From: Onchocerca volvulus
Taxonomy: Eukaryota > Nematoda > Chromadorea > Rhabditida > Onchocercidae
Reading direction: 5' to 3'
NCBI GenBank assembly: GCA_000499405.2
Contig: HG738144.1
Coordinates: 62,001 to 126,000, forward strand
Length of the DNA: 64,000 nt
The translations under genes and the position numbers were made by a program. A model generated the notes under the pieces. It was not told the origin of the DNA and ran no database searches. It saw nothing but the letters and a program-made list of their open reading frames with translations. Positions within the stretch are counted from its first letter, which is position 1; each line of letters begins with the position of its first letter. Of this stretch, positions 14,581 to 27,014 are shown piece by piece.

Positions 14581-17500
14581 AATCACGTGTCTTTAGCGTA
14601 AATTTGACGTTACATTAGTTTGATGCGAATATTTTAACTTAAATTTCAGTTCATACTTAATTATATTACAATTTTGACTTAATTAAGTTAACTTAATGCT
14701 TTTATTAATTACCAATCGTCTACCTAAACCTCAGATCATACGTAAATTATAAACTTTCGCAAACATTAAATCATATTGTATTATAAATTTGTGTAAGCTT
14801 TAAGTTTAACTGCATGAAAAGTTTATTTAAATCTTAGATTTTACCGCAATAAAAAAAATTTGCATAAGTTTAAATATATTGAATTTAAAACTTATTTAAA
14901 CGTTAGGTCAAACTATATTTTAAACTTTGCCCAAATTTGAGATTTAACGTTGCATTGGAAATTTGTTAAAATTAGATTATGCTCAATTACAAATTTAAGT
15001 ATTTGTTTACTATCGTTAATTGGAAATGAATTTTCGATTATAAATATAATTTTGTTTGTTCGTGTTTTTTTTCAAACTTCAGTTATATTAATAGATAAAT
15101 ATTTTTAATAAGAAATCAATTATTTTAAGTAAATTCCAAGAAATCATTTAATCATTTTCTTTCACTATCAAATTTTCTTTTTTCCTTCAATCAATTTCAA
15201 CAAATAAAAAAAAAGTGAAAAAAAAAAGCCTTAAAATTCCGTAAGAAACTTTTGTTTAAATATTGATTAAAGGGAAAAAAAAGAAATTGTTGTTTAAATA
15301 TTTGTAAATAATGCTTACAATTATGCGCTTATTTTTTTTTTCTTTTTTTTTTTGAAATTTTAGGAATTTGAAAATTATATTTTTTATAAAAAGATAGCTG
15401 TCGTTTTTTATTTTTTAAAATCTGTTCGAGAAAAAAAAGTGTTGAAAAATATTTTGTAAAACAAAAAAAAAAAAAAAGTAAACAATCGAAGAAATTGGTA
15501 CATTTTTAAAGCAAAAATATGATTATCATTTATTATCAATCTGATTGCACTATAGCTATCGTCAAAATAAAGTATAAAAAGTACTTGGATGATTTAGAAA
15601 ATACTTCTGATATCTTATCATTTCAATTCATGAATTAAATTGAAATAATCAATAATACTTAATTCTAATAGTAAAGATAAATGAAGCGCTTTTCTGATAA
15701 TTTTTTTTTTTCATTATTTTATCATTTCGAATTTTTATCTCGAGTAACGACTTGTAATAAAAATAATCAATTAAAAGGACAAAAGTATTGATTAAATAAT
15801 TTAAAGAAAAAATCGAAAAATTATTTTCAATACCATATCACTATTATCATTACTTTTTGCTATCAATGAATTTCACAGACTATAAATTTAATACCTATTT
15901 AAATTTTAAAATTATTTGAATTGCATAAAGTATAAAAGATAATTTTTGATTTTTTTATAATACACAGAAAATAATTTCTCGATCTTTTAAAAAACTAATC
16001 TATAAAATAATTTATTTTTACCTATTTAATCAATAAAATAAAATATTATAAATAATTGATGAAACAAATTATCTATAACATTATTTTCAGTTATTATTTT
16101 CATTATTGATATTATTACTATATTGATTAATTTAATTATCATTAATTCATTATCACCAACAATCATTTTTTCTTTTTGTTCTTGATAAACAAGAATTGTC
16201 TATAATTTCAATGATTGTTAATCATATATTTCAATTTTCTTTTCCTTTTTTTTTTTTTTTTTCTTAAATTAGAACTTCAAGGAATAGAAAATCTAATTGA
16301 GCGAATTCAAAAACTTAAAAATTCAATTCAAAAAATGGACTAAAAAAAAAAATTATTGAAAATAAAGGCAACTTTTTCTTGAGTTCAAAAAAAATAAAAT
16401 TTTAATAATTATTTCCAAAAATAAGAAAACCAAAATTATTGATGCATTATGCAACTGATTTTGAATTCCGGGAGAAAATTTTTAATTCGAAAGATTTAGG
16501 CCATTCAAAATAGTACGATTACTCTCATTTTCGGATATATTTCAAATCATTTTAGTAAATTCTTACATGAATTAAAATGAATATTTTCCCTATCATTTCC
16601 CTAAATCTCTCTATGATCATTTTCAAAATTTCATTCCACATAACCGTTATAATTTTGTCAAAATTTACCGACCGATTTATTATAATCCAAAAGTTTTCAC
16701 TATTTTTGAAAATTAAATAAAAATAAAATTTTAAAATGGAAAATTAATTTCGTTTATTTTACATTTCTCTGACTTAATTTTACATTATATAGCATTTTTT
16801 TTTTTAATTTTCTAATACTAATCAACTTATTACTTCTAATTTAAGAAGTAATTCCATCTTTTTTTTTTTCAAATAATCATTTAATTAAGAAACTATTTAT
16901 CTGAAATTTTTGTCAAATTATTGGATAATTAAGAATTGATTTAAAAATTTTTTATATACTTAAACTGTTGCGACTAAAAATTTTATTTTCGAAATCTAAT
17001 CATTTATCATTTATAATTTAATAATGTCTACCCAATTTCTCATTTCAAAATTCCAGCAAATAAAAAAATTTTCATTTCAATTATTCCAAAACAATGAATA
17101 ATAATAATAATTAATAAAATAGCAGTAATAATAAGAAGGATATAGTAATTATTATATTATTAAAACATTTATCAGGAATAGAAATATGAAATGATATGAT
17201 AAAACTAGAATAAATGATAATTTTTAAAAATACCGAAACAATTACAAAAGCTATTCCTTTTTATATAATTGGGTTATAATTTGAAATAATTAATTTCAAT
17301 AAGTTTATTCCAGGTTTTTTTTATATTTTTAATTGTACTATAAAGAAATAAATTTTAAATGATGTTTTTTATTTGTTGAGCGCATTATTCTCTTAATCTT
17401 TATAATATTAATTATTAATTAATTAATTAAAGAAAGTATTTTTCAATCTCCCAGATTAATAAATCTTATAAAAATTGATAAATTTCGAGATGTATCTTAT

Positions 17501-17940
17501 TGTTTCGCAAAATTTCTTATCACTTTCACTTTCACAATCAAAATACTATAGCTAACAAATAATACTACATATCTAGTGATAAGATCAACTGCATGAAAGA
17601 GTAACATTTCTTATCATTATCATAATCAGAATATTATGATGATATAATGTACCGGATAGCAACATTAATATATTAGCAAAAGTATATATAAGAAATCAAA
17701 TAATTATTCATTCTAATTGGTTAATTATTTGTATGTTCAAAATCAAATTACAACATTTGTTATATAAATCAAAAGAAAACGATTACAAATTAAAAAAAAG
17801 TATTTGAAAGAATATTTCATCATTCTATCATCGATTTTTCGATTAGCAAACAGATTTAGTGTTAAATGGATAAAATTAAAAATAAATAGACAAAATAATT
17901 CAGCAAAAATCATAAAATATCAAAATGTTCTTTAAAAATC

Positions 17941-18140
17941 TATATAAATAAAAATATATAAGTTCTTTGGTCATTTCCGCACAACGCTTTAAACTATTCA
18001 CCGACTGATATGAAATTTTTCATACAACGTTGCATTCGAATAAATGGGCGCGTGTTTTTAAGAATACTCGAAAATTTATGATTTTGAACAAATGAACATT
18101 CACATTTTTATTTATATAAACTAACTGGACCTATAAAAGT
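17941..18140 (+). repeat. Dispersed repeat family 2, copy 1
   Basis: The segment carries ACAACGTTGCATTCGAATA, then GCGCGTGTTTTTA, then a GAACATTCACATTTTTATTTAT end followed by ACTAACTGGACC. Related text occurs at about 59300-59440 and 60190-60310, and weakly at 30380-30445 and 30925-31005. Its GC is higher than its surroundings. It is probably a non-autonomous transposon remnant; no coding capacity or clear terminal repeats are visible. Confidence 0.6.
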
Positions 18141-21100
18141 GTATTCAAACATGGTAATTGTGTTAATCACTTTATTAAAAATGTAAATTATAGAATCATT
18201 TAAGATTAAAAATAAATATTCCGGCAATAAATAAATTAATTGTTCGATTGGAAACTATATTTTGCCAAATTGATAATATAAATTTCAATCAAGGAAGAAG
18301 AAAAAAGTGAAATAATGCAAATATTATAGTATTTTATGTTTGCTCAGATGCACTAAATCATATTTTGATTTTTGAATTCATATATTGAAATATAAATCAA
18401 ATTCATATGTACAGATGTGCATATGAAGATTTTTATCGATAACTGAATCGTATATTTTTGTCAAATTTCAGCAAAACAAATGAATTAAAATTAAGTAAAT
18501 TTTGGAAAGACAAAAAAAAAAAAAAAATGAACTTTTTTTTGCAAATTACTTCAGACATTATCAAAAAAAAGCAAATGTTTTCTTTTTGGGCATTATTTTT
18601 AAATGCATTAATGGAAATTTGAAAAATTAAAAATTCAACTTTTTTTTGGAAATTGTTATCAATTTGAAATAATAGGAAAATAAAAATAAATGAAAGATTT
18701 TAAAAAGGAAATTTTTTTTTCATGAGAAAGCAAATAGAGCAAATGAGAAGAATTTCGATTTGATCTTCGTTCTTTTTTATTTCTCTTCGAATTTGAATAA
18801 TTTTCTACAAGTATAATTTAATTTCAATTTTTATTTTATAATTCCATATCTTTGTGGTGGATTTTATAATTTAATTATATCAAATAATTCGATTACTAAA
18901 GCTTCTGGTTGGCATTAACATTTTGTGTCAAATTGAGAGAATATAATAATATGGGAAAAAATTAAGTAATAATTAAATAAAAATAAAATGACAAAAGATA
19001 AGACGCAAGAAATATATAATAATTATAATGAGTAAAAGATAATCATTGAAACTTTATATATTTATTGCAAATTAAATTAAAGAATTAAAAAAAAAAGTAA
19101 CAAATAAATTAAAAAATTATAAAATAGGCTAAAAATTTTTTTTCAAATTTATGTTTGATTTTTTGCCATTTTTTTACTTTTCGCCTAACATAATTTCATC
19201 TATTGAAATTATTTTTCAAACCTAAAAAAAAAAGATAACATTAAAAAAATCAAAAAAAGTTAAGCATTCATTATCATAAATTGATTAATTTGAGTGATAT
19301 CTAGTATAGCACATTGTACGATTTTACTTTCATTCTTTACTGATAACAATCAATTTTTTAATTTTTTGAAATTAAAAAAAAATGATAATTGATAAGTTTT
19401 AAGCTTTATCTTTCCAAAGATTTACCCAATAATTTCATAATTAACGAATAATAAGGAGTTTAAGTTAAATGATTTTCATTAAAATGTTTTATCATGAATT
19501 AATGATGACGATAATATATAGATTTAGTATTTTATAGATTTGAGATTCTTTTCGAAAATTTAATTTAAATCATTAAATTATTCGCAATAATTTAATTATT
19601 AAATTATTCTCATGATTTTTGTATATACGTGAAATCGTATCATTTTTTTTTTTTTTTTTTTTTATATTTAAAGAATAATTAAATCAAATTTTCTGCAAAA
19701 ATCTCAAATCTTTAAATTGAAATAATAATTTTTGAGTATTTAAATATAATTTAAATATTCAAAAAAATTTCCAAAATTAGAGAAAAAATGAATGATAATA
19801 AGTGAAAAAAAAAGAGAATATGACAAAATTAGCTAAAATTACTACATTATTATTATATTGGAATTGGAAGAATTCTTTTTTTTTCTATCACAAAATCCAG
19901 TTTTCATGTGTTGGTGAATGATTTATTAAAAAGGATATTTACGAACTTCCTTAAATTTTTTATAAATTTGTGTCAAAAACAATTTTTCAAATACTAATAG
20001 TTATGTAGAGAATTATTTTAAATTCAAATTTAAATAATGATATTTGGAATTTAACGTCGAAAAAAAAGAGCAAAATGATTTATCAAAAAAGCAATACAAT
20101 ATTTTATTCACGAATCAATTTCATTTCAAATATTAGAAATAAATTAAAAAATCTGACTTAAAAAAGACAAAAATTTTAACTTAATTAGAATAATACAACT
20201 TATTAAGAGTAAAGTTTCATTAAAAAAGAAAGGTAAAAATTAAAATTTTAAGGGAAAAGTAATAATTGAAAACTAAAAACACCCTTATTTATGAATTATT
20301 TCCGAATTTCAACTGAAAAACAAGTGATAATTGATTAATTGATGATATTGATAATTTGTTAATTAGTGATTGATTTGCTGCTTGTCCCCTATTTGTCACC
20401 AAACAACTAATTATAATTAATTAATGGACAATACTGATAGTTACATTAAAATAGACATGCCAAAAATTTAATCTATTGATTATTATTTTCACTTTATTTT
20501 ATGATCCGATTGTTCTTACTTCTCGAATTAATTAATTATTAATTATTAATTCCATTTGTTCATTTATTTGAAAATAATAATTTAATAACCTGTTTAAATT
20601 ATTTCTTGTTATTGTTAAATTCAACTATTTGAACAATAATTAAATCAATACTATTGTGTCTAAAAAAAAAAGTGAAAAAAATAAAAAAAAATAAAAAAGT
20701 TGAAAATAAACTAAAAAATAAAATAAAAAAGGGTAAGAAAAAAGAATAAACGAAATTTTTACAGACAAATTATATTTTACAATTTAATTATTTAAAAAAA
20801 AAATTATAAATATTATATGACAATTATAGTACTTTTATTAAAGATGATAAATTACTACAAAAATAAAATTTATCCTAAATAATGAAAGAAAAAATGAAAA
20901 TTCTACGAAAATTATTTGCATTTTTTTTTCTTTTTTTTTTTTTTTTGACAAACAAAAATAACAAAAACAATTCCGATTATTATTATTATCATTACTAATA
21001 AAAAAATTTTTTTAACCTATAAATCGATGAATTTTCCTAAAAAAGAAGAAAATGGAAAATTTACGCAAAATTATCGAAATTTCAAAAAATTTCCATCACA

Positions 21101-21846
21101 AAGTAAAATTTTTTCAAAAAAATTAAACGAAAAAAATTATTGTGAATATAAGATAAGCAGAAAAAATTTTTTTTACAATGATATTTTATTTTATAAAAAG
21201 AGAGAGGGAGAGAGAGAGGGATGATCAAGGTTAAATGAATATTTTTGTTATTAATTATTTAGAATTTTATGAAAAAAATTACTGAATTTTTTTTTTTAAT
21301 TTCATTTTTTATTTATTTTTTTTTTTTGAGAAAAAATTACGAATATCAAATTTTAAAAAATGATAGCAAAGATAAGGAAAAAATATTTTGAATAATACAT
21401 GAATGATACCGATATTGATGTACAACAGATGAAATGATGTAATAATGCCTAATTTTTTTTTTTTTTTTTAAATTTTTTTTGATTTTTTTTTTTTTTTGAA
21501 GATATTTTTATCGGAACAATTTTGAGATTTTACAATTGTTGTTGATCAAATTTTTTTTTTTTTTTTTTGGGAAAATATAGAACAAAGTAACAATAGGAAG
21601 AATTCGGGAATGTGTGATGAATTGAGGAAATGAAGTTTTATGAGAAAAGTGGGAATTTCTTTTTTTTTTTTTTTTTTTGAATTTTCAAACGATATCATCT
21701 TCTTATTGAATTTTTATTGAAAAGTAGGCTGATGTGTTTTATTTATTTATTTCTTTTTTTATTTATTTATTTATTTTTATAAGAATAAAAACTTTTTTTT
21801 GGAGGGAAAATAAATTTCATTCCTAAGAAAAAAAAAAAGGAAAAAA

Positions 21847-22360
21847 CGCAATAATTTGATATAAATGTTAGGTGAGAATTTAAAAAATTTTACAATTTGG
21901 ATAATTTAAGAATAATTGAATGATTTTTGATCATTGATGATCACAATTCGTGATAAATATAATGTGATGTTTCATTTATTCAATTAATAACGGAATTTTT
22001 ATTTATTTTTTTATTTATTTATTTTTGAGAATTTCATCGTAAAGTACGCAATAATTTGATGTAATTTAAATTGAAATTTAGGATCTTTACAATAATTTGA
22101 ATAATTTGAGATGCAATTAACTGATTTTCAATCGAATAATGATAATGATACCATAAATTCTCTTTATTTGCATGATTTATTTAATTTTTTTTATTTTTTT
22201 CTAAAGAAAAATGAATTTTTTTTTTGGAAATTTCAAGACGAAAATTACGCGATAATTTGATGTAATATTGAATCGAAATTTAAAATGTTTTACAATTTCG
22301 AGAATTTTTTGGGATACAATTAATTGATTTCCAGTCAAACAATTATATGACAAAAAATCT
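21847..22360. repeat. ~200-bp degenerate tandem repeat
   Basis: Three units start with the motif CGCAATAATTTGATrTAA at 21847, 22047 and about 22248, so the period is almost exactly 200 bases. Each continues with a GAATTTA block, a TTTTACAATTT-like block and an AATTGAATGATTTTTGAT-like block, and includes T-rich TTATTTATTTATT filler. Identity between units is moderate. Confidence 0.65.
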
Positions 22361-23411
22361 ATAATATAATATTGCATTAAAATTTAAGTATCAATCTAGT
22401 GATAAAGAAACTGATTTATTTAACATTAACTTTCATAACTATCATGAGATAATTATGCGAAAATTGAATAATTAATATTCTAATTGAATAAATTAGAATT
22501 TGAACAAACATTATAATTAATAATAATTTTATATTAATAATTAATTAAAAACCCAAATAATTAATATTTCTCCCATTTTTTTTTTTTTTTTAATCCATTC
22601 AATTATTACAAATAATCCGGTTATAATTCAGGATTTAGATAAATATTCAAATGATAAGTTTTTTTTTAATGATACTGTTTAAAAAAAATTAAAATATGTT
22701 TTTAATTTAAAAAAAAAAAAAATTTAATTAGTCATGAAGTACAATCGTATGTATTTTTCGATTCCTATAAATGAATTCTATACGAGATTGAACAAATGAT
22801 AAAAATTTTATCTAAGGCATTCTTTAAACTCTCATTATTGGAAATGTTATTCAAAAAAAAAAAAACATTTCAAGTAATTTAATATAATTTTTTCGATTCC
22901 TTATCATCAAATAGCTGTCGCAATTTGTAAATTGTGATTCATTTCACAAAAATTTTTCCAAAAAGATCTTCTATCTTGAAAAAAATATGGTAAAATAAAG
23001 AAATAAAATTTTGAAAATATATCAAAAAAAAAAAAAAAAAAAATCATATGAAAATTTCTTGAAAAAAAAAAAATCCAAAAAAAAAAAAAAAAAAAAAACT
23101 CACGTGATGATATTTCGAGAAAAATCTTTTAATAATTATTTTTCACTTTTTTTTTGTTTTTGTTTTTATGAATATGCAAAAGTTTGATATGATATGATCA
23201 TATCATTCATATATATTACAAAATAATTAATCAAAAAATTTTTGATTGATGCTTTTATTGTTAACAGTTAATTTGATTGATAAAAATGTAGAGAGATTAT
23301 GATAAAAAATATTGCAAAAAAACCTTTAGCAATGAATCTAATTCATTAATCAAAAGTAAACAAACAATTAATCAAAAAACAATTGATAAACAATTTAGTC
23401 CAATGATAAAC

Positions 23412-23770
23412 ACTAACGATATTTTTGCATTTAAGGTTCCATTTTTGGCCAACCCAGTTTTGGCCAACTCATCTTTGGCCAACTTTTTCTACTGGATAAA
23501 ACCGACGATATTTTTGCATTTAAGGTTCCATTTTTGGCCAATCTATTTTTGGCCAACTTTAATACTGGATAAAATTGACGATATCTTCGCATTTGAAATT
23601 CCATTTTTGGCCAACTTTAATACTGGATAAAACTGACGATATCTTTGCATTTAAGGCTCTATTTCTGACCGAACCCATTTTTGGCCAACTTTTTATGCTG
23701 GCTAAAACCGACGATAATTTTGCATTTGAGATTCCATTTTTGGCCAACTTTTATACTGTAAATAGCCCAG
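23412..23770. repeat. GGCC-rich minisatellite
   Basis: Five tandem units of variable length (about 58-90 bases). Each unit has GACGATATyTTTGCATTTrA, then rTTCCATTTTTGGCCAAC, then ACTGGATAAAA. A shorter TTTTGGCCAAC motif is itself repeated inside units. Both strands are open for 60-75 codons here, but that follows from repetition, and no start or splice context supports a protein. Confidence 0.85.
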
Positions 23771-24025
23771 TAACTCACATATCTCATACATTCTCAATTT
23801 AAATATCAGAAATTGCGCATTTAAAAAAAAATATGAATTTGTTCATAAAAATATATTCACATGAAGCAAGAAAAAAAAAAAAAGAAAAAATATTATAAAT
23901 ATCCCTTCAAATATCATTTTGAATTCTTTTTTTAAATAGCCTAGCTAACTTTTCGACTTCCTTACTATATCTTCTTATGCCTTTTTTCTATGTGCTTTTT
24001 TTTTTTTCATAAAATCAAGATTTTT

Positions 24026-24135
24026 ATGAGAGAATTTTTGTCCCTTCTAAGAAAACTAAAAATTTCTCATCAGTGGATGAAAGAGTTTCGAAATTTGCAC
24101 GACACTATAAGTTGGTTGATTCGCAAAAATTCATT
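24026..24135 (+). repeat. Dispersed repeat family 3, copy 1
   Basis: The segment beginning TTATGAGAGAATTTTTGTC and carrying AAGAAAACTAAAAATTTCTC and GAAAGAGTTTCGAAATTTGC recurs at 34828-34925 and 35113-35190 with moderate to high identity. A 68-codon open frame crosses this copy but is not preserved in the others, so I read it as a repeat rather than a gene. Confidence 0.7.
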
Positions 24136-24587
24136 TTTTGTTTGCAAAACTTCCTCAGAATTCCCTCACAATCCCTCAGAATCATACCATCAATGACAAA
24201 ACATTCATAAAAATTTCAATTGAATTAGAATATCTATAAATATTGTTGTGGTTGCCATCAGTTTGCTCTGAATTGATACAATTCGTCTCTGATCCAATGG
24301 CATAATTTTGTGATTTCACAAAATAATATCAATTGGAAATTGATACAATATAATCGAATTACCGATTTAGGTTACGTGAAAAATCACGTATCCACCTTTT
24401 TTATCTTCAAATTTTCGCATCTTCCTACTAACTAACAGGCTTCAAATTAATCGATAGTAATAAATTTTTTCAAAGAATAGTTCGTCTTTCTCTTTATTTT
24501 TTCGTTTTTTTTTTCAGCATGCCATTTTTTTTTTGCTATTATTTATTGATTTCAAATAGAGGCATTCTGTAGTTTTCGTTTTTTTTT

Positions 24588-24646
24588 TTAGGCTTAGGCT
24601 TAGGCTTAGGCTTAGGCTTTTTTCTTAGGCTTAGGCTTAGGCCTAA
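24588..24646 (+). repeat. Interstitial telomeric repeat (TTAGGC)n
   Basis: Five perfect TTAGGC hexamers (24588-24617), a seven-base TTTTTTC interruption, then three more perfect hexamers (24625-24642), followed by CTAA that makes a TTAGGCCTAA palindrome. TTAGGC is the telomere repeat of nematodes. The block lies inside the window, with unrelated DNA on both sides, so it is interstitial here. Confidence 0.93.
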
Positions 24647-25519
24647 TCTTCTGCATGACATCATTAGAGCATTAATTTTTTGAAAAAATTCATGCAAATT
24701 ACTGTTTTGATATGAAAAATTGATAAATTCATGATTAATCGATAAATCGTACTCTTTGATTAATTAGTTAGCTATAAATGCATCATTTCCGAATTTGATC
24801 ATTTTTGATGCATTTCTCATTTCTATTTCTATCTCAAATCTATTCGTGAATTTTGCTCTATTTTTTAAGTCAGCGAATATCGCAAATATCATAACAAAGG
24901 CAAAAAAAAGAATGAAAAAAAGAATTCTGAAGTTGCGAAAAGTTAAGATTCGTCAATTTATGTCATTCATCCATCTATTTAAAGCTTTCGTAATTGAACA
25001 AAAAAATTCATTTTGATCTACAAATCAATCGATAATACATATATTTAGTGACATTATGCTTTTCTTCATTGCCCGGAAAAATCATGTTAAATTTCTAGTT
25101 TCCATAGCGAAATATAGCTGAAGAATACGATTAATAGCAAAAAAAAAAAAGATGAAACTCGAAATTTAGTGTAACTGTTAAATATCAGCTAATCTTTTAT
25201 CATTTTGCTCAAATTTGCCGAATATCAGATAAATGTATCGGATAAATACGTGAAAGTGATATCCAAGTGATTGCAATCATTTCAAATCATTGAAAAATTG
25301 CGAAAATTTCGCTAAAAAATTTGCTAAAAAATTTAAAAATATCTAACTAAATATGGGGAAAAAGCAAATTTAGAAGAAAAAAGAATAATTGATTTTGTAT
25401 TTGTTCACCTTTAGAATCAAAAATTTGTGCATAAATCAAGCATTATAATAAAAGAAAATAAAATTTCGCTATTTAAGTACGAATTATTTGTTACTTTTAT
25501 TTTTGAAATCCCTCAATAA

Positions 25520-25522
<3 letters not shown>

Positions 25523-25573
<51 letters not shown>
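25523..25573. repeat. (GA)n microsatellite
   Basis: An uninterrupted run of AG dinucleotides about 51 bases long, the purest simple repeat in the window. Open frames reading through it as Ser-Leu repeats are artefacts. Confidence 0.97.
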
Positions 25574-25575
<2 letters not shown>

Positions 25576-27014
25576 TTAATTTCAGTATTTTTCAGTTTCA
25601 GTTTTTTTTTTATTAAACCGAAAAAAAGTATTGTCTCGTCAAGAAAATAACTTTTTATTGACATAAAATGCTTTAAATGAATTATTAAAAATTTGTTGAA
25701 ATCCTTAAAGCAATTCATCTTTTCATATTATTATAAATGATCAACATAATTCTAAAATTCAGTGATAAATATTGTTGATGCCATTTGCTAAAAAAAAAAA
25801 AAAATTATTTTTAAAACTTAAAATTGAAAGTAAAATTAACTTAAAATTAAAATTCCCAAAGATTTACAGATGACTGATATATTCATAACGATTTTGACTA
25901 ATATTTTGAAAACCTTTGCGAAATATTTTAATTTAAATCGATGAAAGGCATAGAAAGCATTTATCATTTTTAACTGATTTTATTGTCGTTAATCAATTTC
26001 TTCTTCAATAGTTCGTGCAGTAATTAGCATATTTTTTTTTTCACCAACAAAAATTTTATTTAAATGATTTTAATTAAAAAAAAAAAAAAATTTGCAAAAA
26101 ACCAGAATGATTTTTTGACAGCTATAAAAATCATATAAGCATTGCTAATTTTTATTTAAATAAAATATGAACAATATTTTACTTTTTTTACAAAAAAAAA
26201 AAAGATTTTAACCAAATATTGCTGTTTTGTTTATCGAAATTATGTGAAATGAAGCAAATTATCAGATATTCTACAGATTTCGCAATTTATTGTTCCATTT
26301 TAGTACAATTCAAAAGAATTCGAAATTCTACGAATAAATTGAAATTTTTGAATTTTTCAGATGTCGAAAAATGTCAAAATTTTGTTTGGAGAGAAAAATT
26401 TGCAACAGATTTTAACAATTTTTTGAAATTAAAATTACTATCCATAACAATTACTTGATTCATTATCAGTTATTTTTGTATTTATTTGCTATCTAAGCCT
26501 TTTTTTTTGTCCTCGTTTTCATACTTTTACAACTATTTTTCCGAAGTATAATTCGCATTTTTTTCGATTTACATTAATGCATTTCATATCAGTAGTAAAT
26601 TATGAAAATTTCAAAACAAACTATTTGACATTTAAAAAAATGTTCGCTAATAATCTCATATTCCAAATAATTCAACTTTTGAAAAAAAAAAAGGTGTTTA
26701 ATGCTCAATAATTTAAAACATTTTTTTATGCAAGCGGAAATGCAAAGTTCGAATCAAAAAAAAAATTGGTGATAAAACCAATATGAAACGTAACATAAGT
26801 GAAAAATTGAAAATGTATTTTTACAAAAGAAATGAAAATATAAATTGGAAAAAAAAAAATAACTCTAAGAAAGATAAAACACATCAAAATCTAATATTTA
26901 AAAATTAGAATGGAGACAAAAAAAAAAAATGAAATGAAATGGAAATAAATGAATGAAATGAAAAAATCGTGAAAAGACTAATTTCTCATCTAAGTTATTC
27001 AAACATGAAGTCTC

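Larger units (their letters stand above)
1..27014. other. AT-rich gene-free region
   Basis: This stretch has extremely low GC and many A or T runs of 10-25 bases. Open frames here are short, rich in Phe/Lys/Asn/Ile, lack flanking splice structure and resemble no family I know. I found no rRNA, tRNA or convincing coding exon on either strand. It does hold satellites and dispersed repeats, listed separately. It may be intergenic DNA, or a very long intron of a gene outside the window; the sequence does not decide between these. Confidence 0.7.

Noticed and set aside
14926..14945. TTTGCCCAAATTTGAG, a partial SL1 look-alike
   Set aside because: Only a partial match with internal mismatches, inside a degenerate repeat region.
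23290..23350. About 50 bases resembling the end of SOCS-box exon 3 (ATTGCAAAnAAACyTTTAGCA)
   Set aside because: Identity of about three quarters over 50 AT-rich bases without any flanking match is compatible with chance.
23403..23802. Overlapping 60-75 codon open frames on both strands with FAFKVPFLAN-type repeats
   Set aside because: They follow from a minisatellite unit that lacks stops; coding on both strands at once argues against a protein.
24026..24196. 68-codon open frame MREFLSLLRKLKISHQWMKEF
   Set aside because: It lies on a dispersed repeat; the frame is broken in the two copies at 34.8-35.2 kb.
25521..25718. Open frame ending in a Ser-Leu repeat
   Set aside because: It is the translation of the (GA)n microsatellite.
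26740..26760. GTTCGAATC, similar to a tRNA B box
   Set aside because: No matching A box, acceptor stem or cloverleaf could be found around it.
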